Shown here: one piece after another, positions 35,354-44,942 of the stretch
How positions within the stretch are numbered: the first letter of the stretch is position 1
Layout: each line of letters begins with the position of its first letter
From: Pandoraea terrae
GTDB taxonomy: Bacteria > Pseudomonadota > Gammaproteobacteria > Burkholderiales > Burkholderiaceae
Direction of reading: 5' to 3'
Assembly: GCF_902459695.1 (NCBI RefSeq)
Contig: NZ_CABPRZ010000029.1
Coordinates: 1-64,000 of the forward strand
DNA length: 64,000 nt
Notes under the pieces: generated by a model
The model's input: only the letters and a program-made list of their open reading frames with translations
Databases searched by the model: none
Told to the model about the DNA's origin: nothing
Program-made: the position numbers and the translations under genes

Positions 35354-36325
35354 TCAGGCGCCCCACACTTCACGGAACACACGTACCCAGTTTTCGCCCA
35401 TGATCTTGCGGATACGCCCCTCGCTCCATCCAGCCCGTTCCATCGCGGCGGTCAGATTGGGGAACTCGCCGATTGTGCGGATGCCTTCCGGGTTGATGAC
35501 TTGGCCGAAATTGGTCAAACGGCGGTAGCGCCCCTTGTCATGCGTGATCCGATCAAAAAAGTCGACGCTATAGCCCTGCGTGAAATCCGTTCCAATACCG
35601 ACCACATCTTCGCCAACCAGATTCACAACGTAGTCGATCGCCTCAATGTAGTCGTCGACTGTCGCCTCAATGCCGCGTTTCAGGAACGGCGCGAACATCG
35701 TAACGCCGACGAAACCTCCTGCGTCAGCAATTTCCTTAAGTTGTTCGTCGGATTTGTTACGCGGATGCTCCTTGAGTCCGGAGGGTAGGCAGTGTGAATA
35801 GCATACCGGCTTCGTCGAGGCCGCAATGGCCTCCGACGAGGTTTTGGCACCGACGTGAGAAAGGTCAACCATGATGCCGACCCGGTTCATCTCGGCGATG
35901 ACTTCCCGGCCAAAACCGGATAGACCTCCATCTCGCTCGTAGCATCCGGTGCCGACAAGATTCTGCGTGTTGTAGCATAGTTGAGCCACGCGCACACCCA
36001 TGTCGGCAAAAGCCTCGATGTATCCCAGGTTATCCTCGAATGCATGCGTATTCTGGAAACCGAGTATTACCCCGACACGCTTCTCCTTCTTCGCTCGCAG
36101 AATATCTTCCGTGTTGCGTATCAATGTCAGCATTTCGCTATTGTCGCGAATCTGCTTTTTCATCTGGGCGATGTTGTCAACGGTCTTCTCGAAATTCTCC
36201 CAGTACGCCACCGTGCAGTTTGCCGCCGTGATGCCACCGCGACGCATATCCTCGAAAACCGTTCGCTCGAACCGCGAAGTGTTAAGCCCATCGATAATAA
36301 TGCTGCTTTCGTGCAAGCTTTTCAT
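35354..36325 (-). CDS. Membrane dipeptidase (M19) family metalloprotein
   Basis: The 323-residue protein belongs to the renal-dipeptidase family: GVILGFQNTHAFED, MVDLSHVGAKTSSEAI with the His ligand, PVCYSHCLPSGLKEHPRNKSDEQ with the next His, and GIGTDFTQG near the C-terminal Asp. The usual metal-binding His-x-Asp at the N-terminus is replaced by IIDGLNTS, so one metal site may be altered. In pseudomonads a close relative sits beside the dimethylglycine demethylase genes with DUF5943. The start follows AGGAACAACC. The substrate is unproven. Confidence 0.82.
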   Translation of the reverse strand: MKSLHESSIIIDGLNTSRFERTVFEDMRRGGITAANCTVAYWENFEKTVDNIAQMKKQIRDNSEMLTLIRNTEDILRAKKEKRVGVILGFQNTHAFEDNLGYIEAFADMGVRVAQLCYNTQNLVGTGCYERDGGLSGFGREVIAEMNRVGIMVDLSHVGAKTSSEAIAASTKPVCYSHCLPSGLKEHPRNKSDEQLKEIADAGGFVGVTMFAPFLKRGIEATVDDYIEAIDYVVNLVGEDVVGIGTDFTQGYSVDFFDRITHDKGRYRRLTNFGQVINPEGIRTIGEFPNLTAAMERAGWSEGRIRKIMGENWVRVFREVWGA

Positions 36326-36349
36326 GGTTGTTCCTCGTCCCTCGTCATG

Positions 36350-37726
36350 TTATCGAAGGTCGCCTGTGACCCGGCCGAAATTCTTAGCTGCGTATGGTGT
36401 CATTGAATCCTCTTCCATGTTTCCGTCGAGCGATTTCTTCGACGTTTCCGGCAGCGACAAGCCCCCGATGAGCGCCAGCACCGAGACCGCCATCAGATAA
36501 AATGCCGGAGACATGCTGTTTCCCGTCTTCTCGATAAGGAAAGTAGCAATCAGCGGCGCAGTGCCCCCGAAAACAGTGTATGCAAGGTTGTACGTAACCG
36601 CGGACGCGGTATACCGGGTGCGTGTCGGGAACACTTCGGAGAGCAGCACGGCGGTGACCACCCCCGAGAGAACTGCGCCAAATGCGAGCATCATGGCGCC
36701 GATTGTCGCGGCAGCAAACCCACCTGCCCCACCTAGCGCAAACGACGGGTAGACCGCGGCGATAATGATCAGGCACACCGTGGCCATAGTCTTGCGTCGA
36801 CCCACCGCATCCGAATAGCGGCCGGCAATCGGGCAGAGCGCCGCCGCGAACACGAGCGAGATGACCGTGATCAGTAGTGAAGCCGCGCGGCCCAGCCCCC
36901 CGACTACCTGGAGGTATGTGGAAAAGTAGGTGGTGAAGGTGTAGAACGACACCGCAGTGACTGATACGAACGCCCCCAGTCGCACGATCTTGCTGCCTTG
37001 CGTGCGGAGCGTTTCCCTGAGCGGTGCATGCGCCAGGGCATGGTCTCCCTCTACGGCTACGAATGACGGTGTTTCGCCCAGGCGGTTGCGAAGGTACAGG
37101 CCGACGAGGCCGATCGGCGCTGCAGCAATGAAGGGCACGCGCCAACCCCAACTGTTCATCTCACTTGCCGGCAATAGCGCATCCAGGCCGAACGCTACGA
37201 CAGCGGCGCAGCCGAAAGACAGAAACGTCGAGACCGGAAGATAGCTTCCGTAGCGCGCGCGCTGATGCTTGGGCGCGTGTTCCATCAAATAGGCACATGC
37301 CCCCGCGTATTCCCCGCCCGCCGAAAAGCCCTGCACGCACCGCACGATAGTCAGCAGTAGCGGTGCCACAACACCGGCTGTGGCGTAGGTCGGCAGAAAA
37401 CCAATCAGCGTGGTAGCCCCCGCCATGATCAGAATGGTCGTTGCCAGGGTCTTCTTGCGGCCAACGCGGTCGCCGATGATGCCGAAGAAAATGCCGCCGA
37501 GCGGCCTGAAAGCAAATGCGACCGCAAACACAGCGAAAGTCTTCATCAAGGCAATCGCTGGATCGCCGTTTGGAAAGAACTGGCGTGTCAATAGTGTCGC
37601 CAGGAATCCGTAGACGGCAAAATCGAACCATTCAACAAAGTTTCCGACCGCTGCGGCAACGATTACTTTTCTGAGCGTCTTCGGATCAACTTGAGGCTGA
37701 TCGGTCTTCATCATGAGGCATTCCAT
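36350..37726 (-). CDS. MFS transporter, metabolite:H+ symporter (MHS) family
   Basis: The 458-residue protein has 12 predicted membrane helices and the MHS/ProP signatures VGNFVEWFDFAVYGFLA in helix 1 and GIIGDRVGRKKTLA in loop 2-3, with GGEYAGACAYLMEHAPKHQR in helix 4. The family includes importers of betaine, proline and dicarboxylates. It precedes the dipeptidase and DUF5943 genes by 24 nt, so betaine-type uptake would fit the cluster. The annotated ATG at 37726 could instead be one of the ATGs at 37714 or 37711. Confidence 0.87.
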   Translation of the reverse strand: MECLMMKTDQPQVDPKTLRKVIVAAAVGNFVEWFDFAVYGFLATLLTRQFFPNGDPAIALMKTFAVFAVAFAFRPLGGIFFGIIGDRVGRKKTLATTILIMAGATTLIGFLPTYATAGVVAPLLLTIVRCVQGFSAGGEYAGACAYLMEHAPKHQRARYGSYLPVSTFLSFGCAAVVAFGLDALLPASEMNSWGWRVPFIAAAPIGLVGLYLRNRLGETPSFVAVEGDHALAHAPLRETLRTQGSKIVRLGAFVSVTAVSFYTFTTYFSTYLQVVGGLGRAASLLITVISLVFAAALCPIAGRYSDAVGRRKTMATVCLIIIAAVYPSFALGGAGGFAAATIGAMMLAFGAVLSGVVTAVLLSEVFPTRTRYTASAVTYNLAYTVFGGTAPLIATFLIEKTGNSMSPAFYLMAVSVLALIGGLSLPETSKKSLDGNMEEDSMTPYAAKNFGRVTGDLR

Positions 37727-38225
37727 TCAGAATTGATGGGAGCGCGCATATTGTCAGGCGATGACCTGGGCCCGACCGTATGGCAAGGGCGCTTGGCACG
37801 CTGCGAAAGGTGCCGGACCATTAGAACCAGCCATAAATGCCGTTCCTAGAACGAGAGCGACAAACTACTATTGCAAACGCGACATAGTCAGCTGTTGGCG
37901 CTGTGCGAGGTCCTTGCAGCGTGCGCCAACGGCTATCGCCCTTGTTACGCTGCACCATCCGAACCGCGCCGGGCGGTACACAGACCGCGAATGACGGCGC
38001 AAGCTGGCCAAATACGCCGTGCGTGGCTCGAAGTGCCGCAAGTAAGCGAGATTCGACAGTGACGCAATGCGTCCCGAACGGACGTAACGGTCGAAAACGG
38101 TTGTCGGTTGAATCCGCGGTCCACGGCAGACGTTAGGTACGCCCGGCCGTCGACCGGCCGGGAAGATAGCGTCGTCCACCAGCGTCCGCCGTCAAGGTTC
38201 TCGATGGCGGCAAAGCCGTGCAGCT
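37727..38225. other. 499-bp intergenic region with no recognisable gene
   Basis: The gap lies between the MHS transporter start and the tctA stop, both leftward. It should hold the promoter of the transporter and the end of the tct transcript. Frames up to about 100 codons exist but have no ribosome sites or recognisable similarity. I see no strong repeat or hairpin. Confidence 0.5.
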
Positions 38226-39770
38226 CTACTCGCTGACCGCGATGTCAGACTCAGGCACTTCGAAGGACGCATTCTTGGCAGCGCTGTTGCGCCAGGCTGA
38301 CCAGGTTACTCCGATCAGCAGTAGTGCCGACACAATCATGAATGTGCAGCTTATCGGGCGCTGCAGGAACACGGTCAGGTCGCCGCGCGACAGCAGCAGC
38401 GAGCGGCGGAAGTTCTCTTCAATCATAGGTCCAAGAACAAAGCCGAGCAGGATAGGAGCCACCGAAAATTCCAGGTACAGCAGTACCGCGCCGATCACGC
38501 CAAAGGCCAAGACCTCCCAGATACCGAAGAGGCTGTTCTGCGTGCTGAACACGCCCACCACGATAAAGAACATGGCCGACGGGAACAGGTAGCGGTATGG
38601 CACCTGCAGCATTTTGACCCACACGCCGATCAACGGTACGTTCAAAATCATCAACAGTACGTTGCCGATCCAGAAGCTGGCGATCAGGCCCCAGAAGATA
38701 TCGGGGTGTTCGCTGATCAGTTGAGGTCCAGGGGTGATGCCCTGAATCATCAGCGCTCCAAGGATTAGCGCCATCACCGCGTCGCCCGGAATGCCCAGAC
38801 TCATCGTCGGGATAAAGTCCACCTGTGTCTTGGAGTGCGATGATGCCTCCGGCGACGCCACCCCCGCGATCATGCCGGTACCAAATTTCTGCGGCGTCTT
38901 GGAAATCTTGCGCTCAAGCGCGTAGGCAACGAAAGTCGTAATCGTGGGCCCCGTGCCAGGCATGGCGCCGAAAAGCGTTCCCACGCCAGTGCCTCGCACC
39001 ATCGGCCAGAACGCTGTCTTGAGTTCGGACAGGCTGGGTCGCATGTCACGGACGCGCAGTTTCGTCTTGCTGCTCGTAACCGCACTCATGCGGTTCACAT
39101 TAAGCAAGAAATCCGCCACACCGAACAAGCCCATTGCGATCGCCACGAGCTCCAGGCCGTCGCTTAGCTCAGGGATGCCCATTGCGAACCGGAACGTTCC
39201 TGTGTTCACGTCCGTGCCGACCATGCCACATAGTAGACCGAACAGCGTCATCGCGACCCCTTTCAACGGTGAGCCACGCGACATCGTCGAGCCTGCAAGC
39301 AAGCCAAGCAGCATGATCGAGAAGATCTCGGCAGGTCCAAACTTGAATGCGATGGTGGTGAGCAACGGAGATGCAAATATCATCACGAGAATGCCCACCG
39401 ACGCAGCAAAGAACGAACTGATCATCGTGATGCCCAGCGCGGTGCCCCCCTTTCCAGCTCGCGTCATCGGGTAGCCGTCCAGGCAGGTCACCGCGTGGGG
39501 CGGGTGCGACGGCAGGTTCAGCAGGATGGCACCAATTGCGCCCCCGTACTGCGAACCGTAAAAGATGCCAGCCAGCATCAGGATGGCGGGTACCGGATGC
39601 AACACATAGGTTATCGGCAAGAGGACGGAAATGGCAGAAAGTGCCCCCATGCCGGGCAGCACGCCAATCAGGTTGCCTACCAATACGCCAACGAACGACC
39701 ACATCAGATTGCTGCCTTGAAAGGCAACGCCGAAGCCAAACCAAAGATCATGTAAAGCGTTGGAAACCAT
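38226..39770 (-). CDS. tctA: Tripartite tricarboxylate transporter, large permease (TctA)
   Basis: The 514-residue protein has about 12 membrane helices and the TctA family motifs GNLIGVLPGMGALSAISVLLP, YGSQYGGAIGAILLNLPSHP and, in the second half, LFGAMPGTGPTITTFVAYALE. It is the main permease of a binding-protein-dependent secondary transporter for carboxylates. The ATG at 39770 follows GGGGAG. It is directly downstream of tctB and forms with it and the binding protein at 41213 a complete TctABC system. Confidence 0.92.
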   Translation of the reverse strand: MVSNALHDLWFGFGVAFQGSNLMWSFVGVLVGNLIGVLPGMGALSAISVLLPITYVLHPVPAILMLAGIFYGSQYGGAIGAILLNLPSHPPHAVTCLDGYPMTRAGKGGTALGITMISSFFAASVGILVMIFASPLLTTIAFKFGPAEIFSIMLLGLLAGSTMSRGSPLKGVAMTLFGLLCGMVGTDVNTGTFRFAMGIPELSDGLELVAIAMGLFGVADFLLNVNRMSAVTSSKTKLRVRDMRPSLSELKTAFWPMVRGTGVGTLFGAMPGTGPTITTFVAYALERKISKTPQKFGTGMIAGVASPEASSHSKTQVDFIPTMSLGIPGDAVMALILGALMIQGITPGPQLISEHPDIFWGLIASFWIGNVLLMILNVPLIGVWVKMLQVPYRYLFPSAMFFIVVGVFSTQNSLFGIWEVLAFGVIGAVLLYLEFSVAPILLGFVLGPMIEENFRRSLLLSRGDLTVFLQRPISCTFMIVSALLLIGVTWSAWRNSAAKNASFEVPESDIAVSE

Positions 39771-39775
39771 GGTAA

Positions 39776-40258
39776 TCAAGCTCCCCAGGTAAAGAGCGGC
39801 AGCTGTAATTTCAGCGCCCACCAGAACACGACGGCGGCCACCACGCACATGACCAACGCCAGTAGCACGGCCTGCCTGAGGGTGTTACTACGATCGCCCA
39901 ATGCGGAAATGAAGACGATGGCAAAGGTGGCCGGGATTAGACCGGCGTACTTGCCGAGCAGCAGGAAGGCCAGCACGCCCAGCACGATACACAGCGCACC
40001 GCGCAGGTCAGGCGCGCAGTGGCTGTGCCCCTGGGTAACCGGCAGCATGCTTTGCGGCGCCTCGCTACGCGCAGTCACAGCGATGAGGACGCCAACCAGT
40101 GCCAGGAGCGAACCCACCGCCACCGGGAAAAAGCCAGGCCCCATGCGGCTAAGCGCGCCGGTACGGTACTGCAGGCCCGCAACAACTGCGGCCAGGCCTA
40201 CCAGCGTCATGAGGCCGCCCCCGTAGTAATCCTTCCTGAAACGATTGGCGTGCTTCAT
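39776..40258 (-). CDS. tctB: Tripartite tricarboxylate transporter, small permease (TctB)
   Basis: The 160-residue protein has four predicted membrane helices and the YRTGALSRMGPGFFPVAVG motif at the first periplasmic loop that marks TctB subunits. It follows a strong ribosome site (AGGAGGGG). It lies 5 nt before tctA and partners with it in the inner membrane. Confidence 0.88.
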   Translation of the reverse strand: MKHANRFRKDYYGGGLMTLVGLAAVVAGLQYRTGALSRMGPGFFPVAVGSLLALVGVLIAVTARSEAPQSMLPVTQGHSHCAPDLRGALCIVLGVLAFLLLGKYAGLIPATFAIVFISALGDRSNTLRQAVLLALVMCVVAAVVFWWALKLQLPLFTWGA

Positions 40259-40432
40259 TGTGTGCCCCTCCTGAGCTTGTGGGCTATTCGATGCGATATG
40301 GCGCGACCCACTCGCAGGCAGCGAAGGTCACTGTGTAATCTGATCATTCTGTCTCCTCCGCCTTCTGAGCATGCCAATGTTCACGCGACCTATGGCTATG
40401 CCTCTCAACCGAGACCACTCAGGCAGATGTAT

Positions 40433-41173
40433 TCACGACATTAGGCCGCGGTATAGCACCGATACTCCGCTCGCTGCCAAGAACAGCAACAGGGCACGGC
40501 GTACCACGTGTGGAGCAATACGTTGGCGCAAACGCGCCCCGACGGCTAACCCGAACAAGCTAAAAGGCATGGCGACGACGGCGCTGCGCAGCAAGTCCGC
40601 CTGATGCAGCAATCCATTTGTTGCGAACGTCAGGAGACGAAGCACTGCGCTGACGAAAATGACTGCCGAAATCGTGGCGCGAAACTGATTGAGGCTGGTC
40701 AGTCGCCGCGAAAGATACATGGTGTAAATCGGCCCCCCCGTACCGAATAGAGCGCTGAACGCGCCACCGATAACACCGGCCGGAATTGCCCAGATCCCAT
40801 GCGTTTGGTCTGCCCCGGATGTGGACCGAAGCAACGTACGCACGGTCATAAGGAGGACAAACGCCCCAAGTCCGATCAACAATAACCGCGAGTCAAGTTT
40901 CGCCAATGCTGAAGTCCCAAGCACCACGCCCACCAACATGAACGGAAATAACCTCGTCAACTCGCGCCGAGACACCAGGGACCAGTTCCGCATTCCCACC
41001 ACCGTAGTGGTAACCAGGTCCAACATCAAAAGCATCGGAACCACAAAATGCAGCGGAATGAACTGAACCAGCACCGGGACGGCAACCATGGCCGCCCCAA
41101 AACCAGTGAGCCCAAACACCGCATATGCGACAACAACGGTGAGCGCCAATGCAACGTAGTGGTCTATGCCCAT
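40433..41173 (-). CDS. TauE/SafE-family membrane permease
   Basis: The 246-residue protein has about eight membrane helices in two repeats and the family motifs GLTGFGAAMVAVPVL near the N-terminus and GVIGGAFSALFGTGGPIYTMYL in the middle. Family members export sulfite, sulfonates or organic acids such as sulfoacetate. Here it is encoded between the binding protein and the small permease of the Tct transporter, on the same strand, so it may export a product of the same pathway. The substrate is not readable. Confidence 0.85.
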   Translation of the reverse strand: MGIDHYVALALTVVVAYAVFGLTGFGAAMVAVPVLVQFIPLHFVVPMLLMLDLVTTTVVGMRNWSLVSRRELTRLFPFMLVGVVLGTSALAKLDSRLLLIGLGAFVLLMTVRTLLRSTSGADQTHGIWAIPAGVIGGAFSALFGTGGPIYTMYLSRRLTSLNQFRATISAVIFVSAVLRLLTFATNGLLHQADLLRSAVVAMPFSLFGLAVGARLRQRIAPHVVRRALLLFLAASGVSVLYRGLMS

Positions 41174-41212
41174 GCAACTGACTCGCTGAAAATGTGCACC
41201 CCCACCTTGGGG

Positions 41213-42307
41213 CTAGTTGGCAGAAATCTTCCGCTTACTGACCAAAATCTTCCATCGCACCGATTCCTGGACAACCTCGTCAGCGAGCGTGCCCTTGGGA
41301 GACAATGTCTTTGTCATTCCGAGGGTTGCCAGATAGCGCTGCATATCAGCGTCGGCGACTGCGCGCTCAACGTCAGCGTACATCTTTGACGTCAGTTCTT
41401 TTGGCGTGCCTGCGGGTGCCATCAATGCAAACCAGCCGGAGAAGGTAAAGCCGGGCAGCCCAGCTTCCGCAACCGTAGGCACATCTGCGAGCATGGGGGA
41501 GCGTTCTTTACTTGTTACGGCAAGGGCGCGCAGTTTTCCGGTCTTGAGAAGCGGAGCAATCGCATTGATATTTCCGACCGTCATCTCGACCACGCCTGCC
41601 ATCAGGTCAGAGTACGCCGGGCCCTCCCCCTTGTACGGAACGTGAACAATATTGATGCCGCTCGCGTCCGCAAATGCCTCGCCGGCCATGTGCACTTGAC
41701 TACCAATACCAGCTGAGCAGAAGCTGAGTTTCCCGGGATTCGCCTTGGCGTAACTTATCAACTCCTTCAGGCTCTTCGCGGGTACCTGCGCATTGACTGT
41801 TACCACCATTGGGCCGCTAGCAACCTTGGTGATCATCTCGAAGCTCGCCGCAGAGTACGGGAGCTTCTTATAGATGAACGGATTGACGGTAAACATGCTT
41901 CCGGAGGCAAGTAGAAGCGTGTATCCGTCCGGCGCCGATTTGGCGACTACGTCAGCGCCGACTGCACCGCCGGCGCCCGGGCGGTTGTCAACGATCACAG
42001 GCTGCTTCCATTGTTTGCCCAACTCGCGGGCCAGTGCCCTGCCGAGCGAATCCGTTGCTCCACCCGCGGCGAACGGGATGACGAGGTGGACTGGATTCGT
42101 TGGCCAGTCTGCGGCATTTGCGGAGTTCGTGTACAAGGGAACGACGGCGAAAGCCCACATGGCGAGCGCGGCCGACATACGGCGTCGAATTGCATGACGC
42201 CTTGCAAGGTTAACGCCGGCCGTAATATCGACCTGCCGTCCGATAATGCGTGTCAGCCCATTCGCTACCAGTTTGCTGATGGTGCTGGTCAGGTATCGTG
42301 AATTCAT
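41213..42307 (-). CDS. Bug-type (TctC) periplasmic solute-binding protein
   Basis: The 364-residue protein has an unusually long basic leader before the signal-peptide core (MSAALAMWAFAVV, cleavage near SANAADW). The mature part carries Bug family motifs: PVHLVIPFAAGGATDSLGR, VDNRPGAGGAVGADVVAKS and PDGYTLLLASGS. It binds a carboxylate in the periplasm for TctAB. The ATG at 42307 follows AAAGGAG at six bases; an internal start at the signal core (42178) is possible. It belongs to the leftward dicarboxylate cluster. Confidence 0.88.
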   Translation of the reverse strand: MNSRYLTSTISKLVANGLTRIIGRQVDITAGVNLARRHAIRRRMSAALAMWAFAVVPLYTNSANAADWPTNPVHLVIPFAAGGATDSLGRALARELGKQWKQPVIVDNRPGAGGAVGADVVAKSAPDGYTLLLASGSMFTVNPFIYKKLPYSAASFEMITKVASGPMVVTVNAQVPAKSLKELISYAKANPGKLSFCSAGIGSQVHMAGEAFADASGINIVHVPYKGEGPAYSDLMAGVVEMTVGNINAIAPLLKTGKLRALAVTSKERSPMLADVPTVAEAGLPGFTFSGWFALMAPAGTPKELTSKMYADVERAVADADMQRYLATLGMTKTLSPKGTLADEVVQESVRWKILVSKRKISAN

Positions 42308-42393
42308 CACTGTCTCCTTTGCTGCGTCGCTTGCTTCGCGACTGTCATGTCTTTCCTGTGAACGGTCTAAGCAGGTATGTGTTTAATCCATGC

Positions 42394-43311
42394 CTAACCT
42401 CTCTCGATCAACTTCGGCTGGCCTTCCTGAGTTGACGCAGCGCCCGGCAACGTTACAGCCCGCAAGGCGTCCAAGAGCACATTCGAAAAATACGAGCGCG
42501 GATTGTCGCGAGGGACCAAAATGCCCAGCCTTCGTGTAAGTGGTGGAGACCCGAACGGGATTGTCCTGATCGTCGGCGGGAACTCATTCTCAACGCCGCG
42601 AGCAGGCACCACGGAGGAACCCAAGCCATTTGCCACCATCGCAATGACCCCTTCGAGGGTATCGATCTCCATGATTGAGCGAACGGCAATCTGTCGTCTG
42701 ACCATTTCCTCCTGCACAATGAACCCGACACGTGCAGCGCGGTTAAAGCGGACGTACGGCGTGGTTTCGAGCACCCCCTTGTCTGAGTCGCCCCTCGTTG
42801 TCACATGTGTAATGACGACAAATTCCTCGTCCACGAAAGGCAAGAACTGCAGGTCCAGGCGCTGCACCTCCGGTTCGGTGACGACTGCAACGTCGAGTTG
42901 GCGACGATGCACTGCCTTCTCCAGTTCGTGAGTCAGGCCAGTAGTCAGGTGAACATCGATCCTGTGCCCCTGTTGCTGCATCCTTTTCAGTGCCAGCGGA
43001 AGCACGCCAGACACGGAGGTGTGCACGGAACCGATCTTGAGTACGCCGCCTGCCGCGTCCCGCTTGAGAGCGGCACTCATGCTTTCCCAATGCGTCAACA
43101 AGTCTCTGGCGCGATTCGTGAACGCCAGGCCTGCGTCGGTGAGAACGGGTGGTCGCCTGCTACGGTCGAAGATGGTCATCCCGAGCTCCTCTTCCAGGGC
43201 ACGCATTTGCATACTGACCGCAGACAGAGACAGTCCGATCGCGTTTCCCGCCTCGGCAAAGCTGCCGCGGTCCGCGATGGCGACTAAGGTGTAGAGTGTT
43301 TTGACGTCCAT
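42394..43311 (-). CDS. LysR-family transcriptional regulator
   Basis: The 305-residue protein has the N-terminal winged HTH (LVAIADRGSFAEAGNAIGLS, VSMQMRALEEELGMTIFDRS) and a C-terminal periplasmic-binding-like effector domain. The ATG at 43311 (MDVKTL) matches the LysR start; the frame to 43356 is longer than needed. It is encoded within the leftward transporter/dicarboxylate cluster, between amidohydrolase and binding-protein genes on the same strand, and probably senses the imported acid. Confidence 0.87.
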   Translation of the reverse strand: MDVKTLYTLVAIADRGSFAEAGNAIGLSLSAVSMQMRALEEELGMTIFDRSRRPPVLTDAGLAFTNRARDLLTHWESMSAALKRDAAGGVLKIGSVHTSVSGVLPLALKRMQQQGHRIDVHLTTGLTHELEKAVHRRQLDVAVVTEPEVQRLDLQFLPFVDEEFVVITHVTTRGDSDKGVLETTPYVRFNRAARVGFIVQEEMVRRQIAVRSIMEIDTLEGVIAMVANGLGSSVVPARGVENEFPPTIRTIPFGSPPLTRRLGILVPRDNPRSYFSNVLLDALRAVTLPGAASTQEGQPKLIERG

Positions 43312-43391
43312 GATTGACAAGGTGTAGTACGTTACAGACAGGCTAGTCTGTTGCAATCGTCATTGTTCCGCAAGGACGCCTCCATCTTCTT

Positions 43392-44225
43392 CTACAGTCC
43401 CAGCAGTCGCTGCGCGTTTCCGCCCATCACCTTCTCGAGGTTTTCGGGTCGGATCGGAAGTTGCTCAAACCAGACCTTGTAGTCCCGGACCGGGCAGAAG
43501 GGGAATGAGCTCGCGTACAGCATCCTGTCAGCGAGGAATGTGTCCGCGGCCTTGACATACTCCTCCCAGCCAGGCATCCGGGAAAAGTACATGTCAGGTG
43601 ACAGATACATGTTCTGGCGACGGAATGCGATATGGAGGATTTCCGTCACCCATGGCCAGCCGCCGTGCGCCACCACGACGTTCAGCCGCGGGAAGTCTGC
43701 CAGCACACGGTCTGTACGGATGGGATCCGAATAACTCAGATCCGGTCCGGCTGTGCCACCAACCATCATGATGACCGGTACGTTCAGATCCTCACAATGA
43801 GCGTAGATCGGATACAGACGGCGATCGTCGGCATACATCGGCACAGGATACGAACCTGGCTCAATGTTGATTGCCTTGAAACCGCTTTTAACAGCTTCAG
43901 TGATCGTTTCACAGGCAGTTACGCGCTTCGTTGGATCGATGGAGGCCGCCCCTACGAAACGCCCCGGGAAGTCTCGAACAATCCGTTGCACGTCAGCATT
44001 AGTGACACTGCCCAGCGTGCCGGCCAGACGTCCCACCACAACGCCCTTGTCCACCCCGGCATCGTCCATCTCCTTGATCAGGAGATCCATGGAATGCTGC
44101 TGCGCCGCAGGGGACGGATCAAAGCCCACAGTCCGGGTAAAGCCATCCCGTCGTTCGCCCGCCGAATACATGAGCGTACTGAGGAAGCCGCCGAGTGGTG
44201 GGCGAAGTCGAAAGTCAACGATCAT
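43392..44225 (-). CDS. Amidohydrolase-family (ACMSD-like) metal-dependent hydrolase or decarboxylase
   Basis: The 277-residue protein fits the amidohydrolase-2 group: a C-terminal VVVAHGGWPWVTEILHIAFR with the metal His, the final LYASSFPFCPV segment, and the ENLEKVMGGNAQRLLGL end. The N-terminal His-x-His is replaced by VDFRLRPP, as in some lactonase and decarboxylase subgroups. Family enzymes hydrolyse lactones or decarboxylate acids. In this operon it could open or trim the substrate that feeds fumarase and the SDH-like complex. The start follows GGAAAGG. Confidence 0.8.
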   Translation of the reverse strand: MIVDFRLRPPLGGFLSTLMYSAGERRDGFTRTVGFDPSPAAQQHSMDLLIKEMDDAGVDKGVVVGRLAGTLGSVTNADVQRIVRDFPGRFVGAASIDPTKRVTACETITEAVKSGFKAINIEPGSYPVPMYADDRRLYPIYAHCEDLNVPVIMMVGGTAGPDLSYSDPIRTDRVLADFPRLNVVVAHGGWPWVTEILHIAFRRQNMYLSPDMYFSRMPGWEEYVKAADTFLADRMLYASSFPFCPVRDYKVWFEQLPIRPENLEKVMGGNAQRLLGL

Positions 44226-44258
44226 TTCTTTTCCTTTCCTGGATTTACACGAAGCGCG

Positions 44259-44942
44259 TCACATCACCTCGTTCTTACGGTCGTCAGTCTCACCGTAGCG
44301 ATGCAACGCCGGTGGCTTGAGCCCCGCATACAGTTTCTCGATGCCGATATTGATTTCTTCGCCATGCTTGGCGAACAAGGAGTTACCTTGGAGATCGCTC
44401 TCGACGATGAACGGACCGAAGCTTTCGACTTCAAACATCCACATCGCCTGTGCGATACCAAGCTCGTCGAGCCAGAAGACATCGCGTACTTGCTTGATGC
44501 CCCGCCCGAGCAACGCTCCAGTACCATAGCCAACGGTGGTCAGGTAGACGGCCCCTCCTGGCGCCAGCACGTTCTTGTAGTCGTCGGCCGGCATCCCCCC
44601 CTTTCCGATGACGATTCGACAACCCGTCCGCGCAATCCACTTCGGCATCCACTTCGAGAATCGAAAGCTTGCGGTGGCGGTCACCGCACCGACGTTGTAG
44701 CCACCTTTTTCATCGAGCGCTGCAGCAGGCGAGCAATGAAAGTTCACATTGCTCAGCCCTTTCAGTTCAACGGGCAACTCGAGTCCTTCGTCGAGTACCT
44801 TCTTGTACACGCCCTCCCGTGCCGTATAGATGAGGCCGTTCAGATAAACTGCCGCCCCCAGTTCCAACCTGGCGACGTCTTCGGTCGAGGCTGGGACATT
44901 GATGTGGAACACCTTCATCTCATCTGCCTGTTGGTCTACCAT
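44259..44942 (-). CDS. Class I fumarase-type hydro-lyase, beta subunit
   Basis: The 227-residue protein matches the C-terminal domain of class I fumarases and L-tartrate dehydratase beta subunit: INVPASTEDVARLELGAAVYLNG, GTGCRIVIGKGGM-like TGCRIVIGKGGMP and VESFGPFIVESDLQGNSLF. It binds the substrate next to the Fe-S cluster of the alpha subunit. The ATG at 44942 overlaps the end of the alpha gene by 7 nt. Fumarase, tartrate dehydratase and mesaconase cannot be told apart by eye. Confidence 0.85.
   Translation of the reverse strand: MVDQQADEMKVFHINVPASTEDVARLELGAAVYLNGLIYTAREGVYKKVLDEGLELPVELKGLSNVNFHCSPAAALDEKGGYNVGAVTATASFRFSKWMPKWIARTGCRIVIGKGGMPADDYKNVLAPGGAVYLTTVGYGTGALLGRGIKQVRDVFWLDELGIAQAMWMFEVESFGPFIVESDLQGNSLFAKHGEEINIGIEKLYAGLKPPALHRYGETDDRKNEVM

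Noticed and set aside
37868-38179. A 103-codon minus-strand frame in the gap before tctA
   Set aside because: It lacks a ribosome site and has an Arg-rich composition without a recognisable domain.
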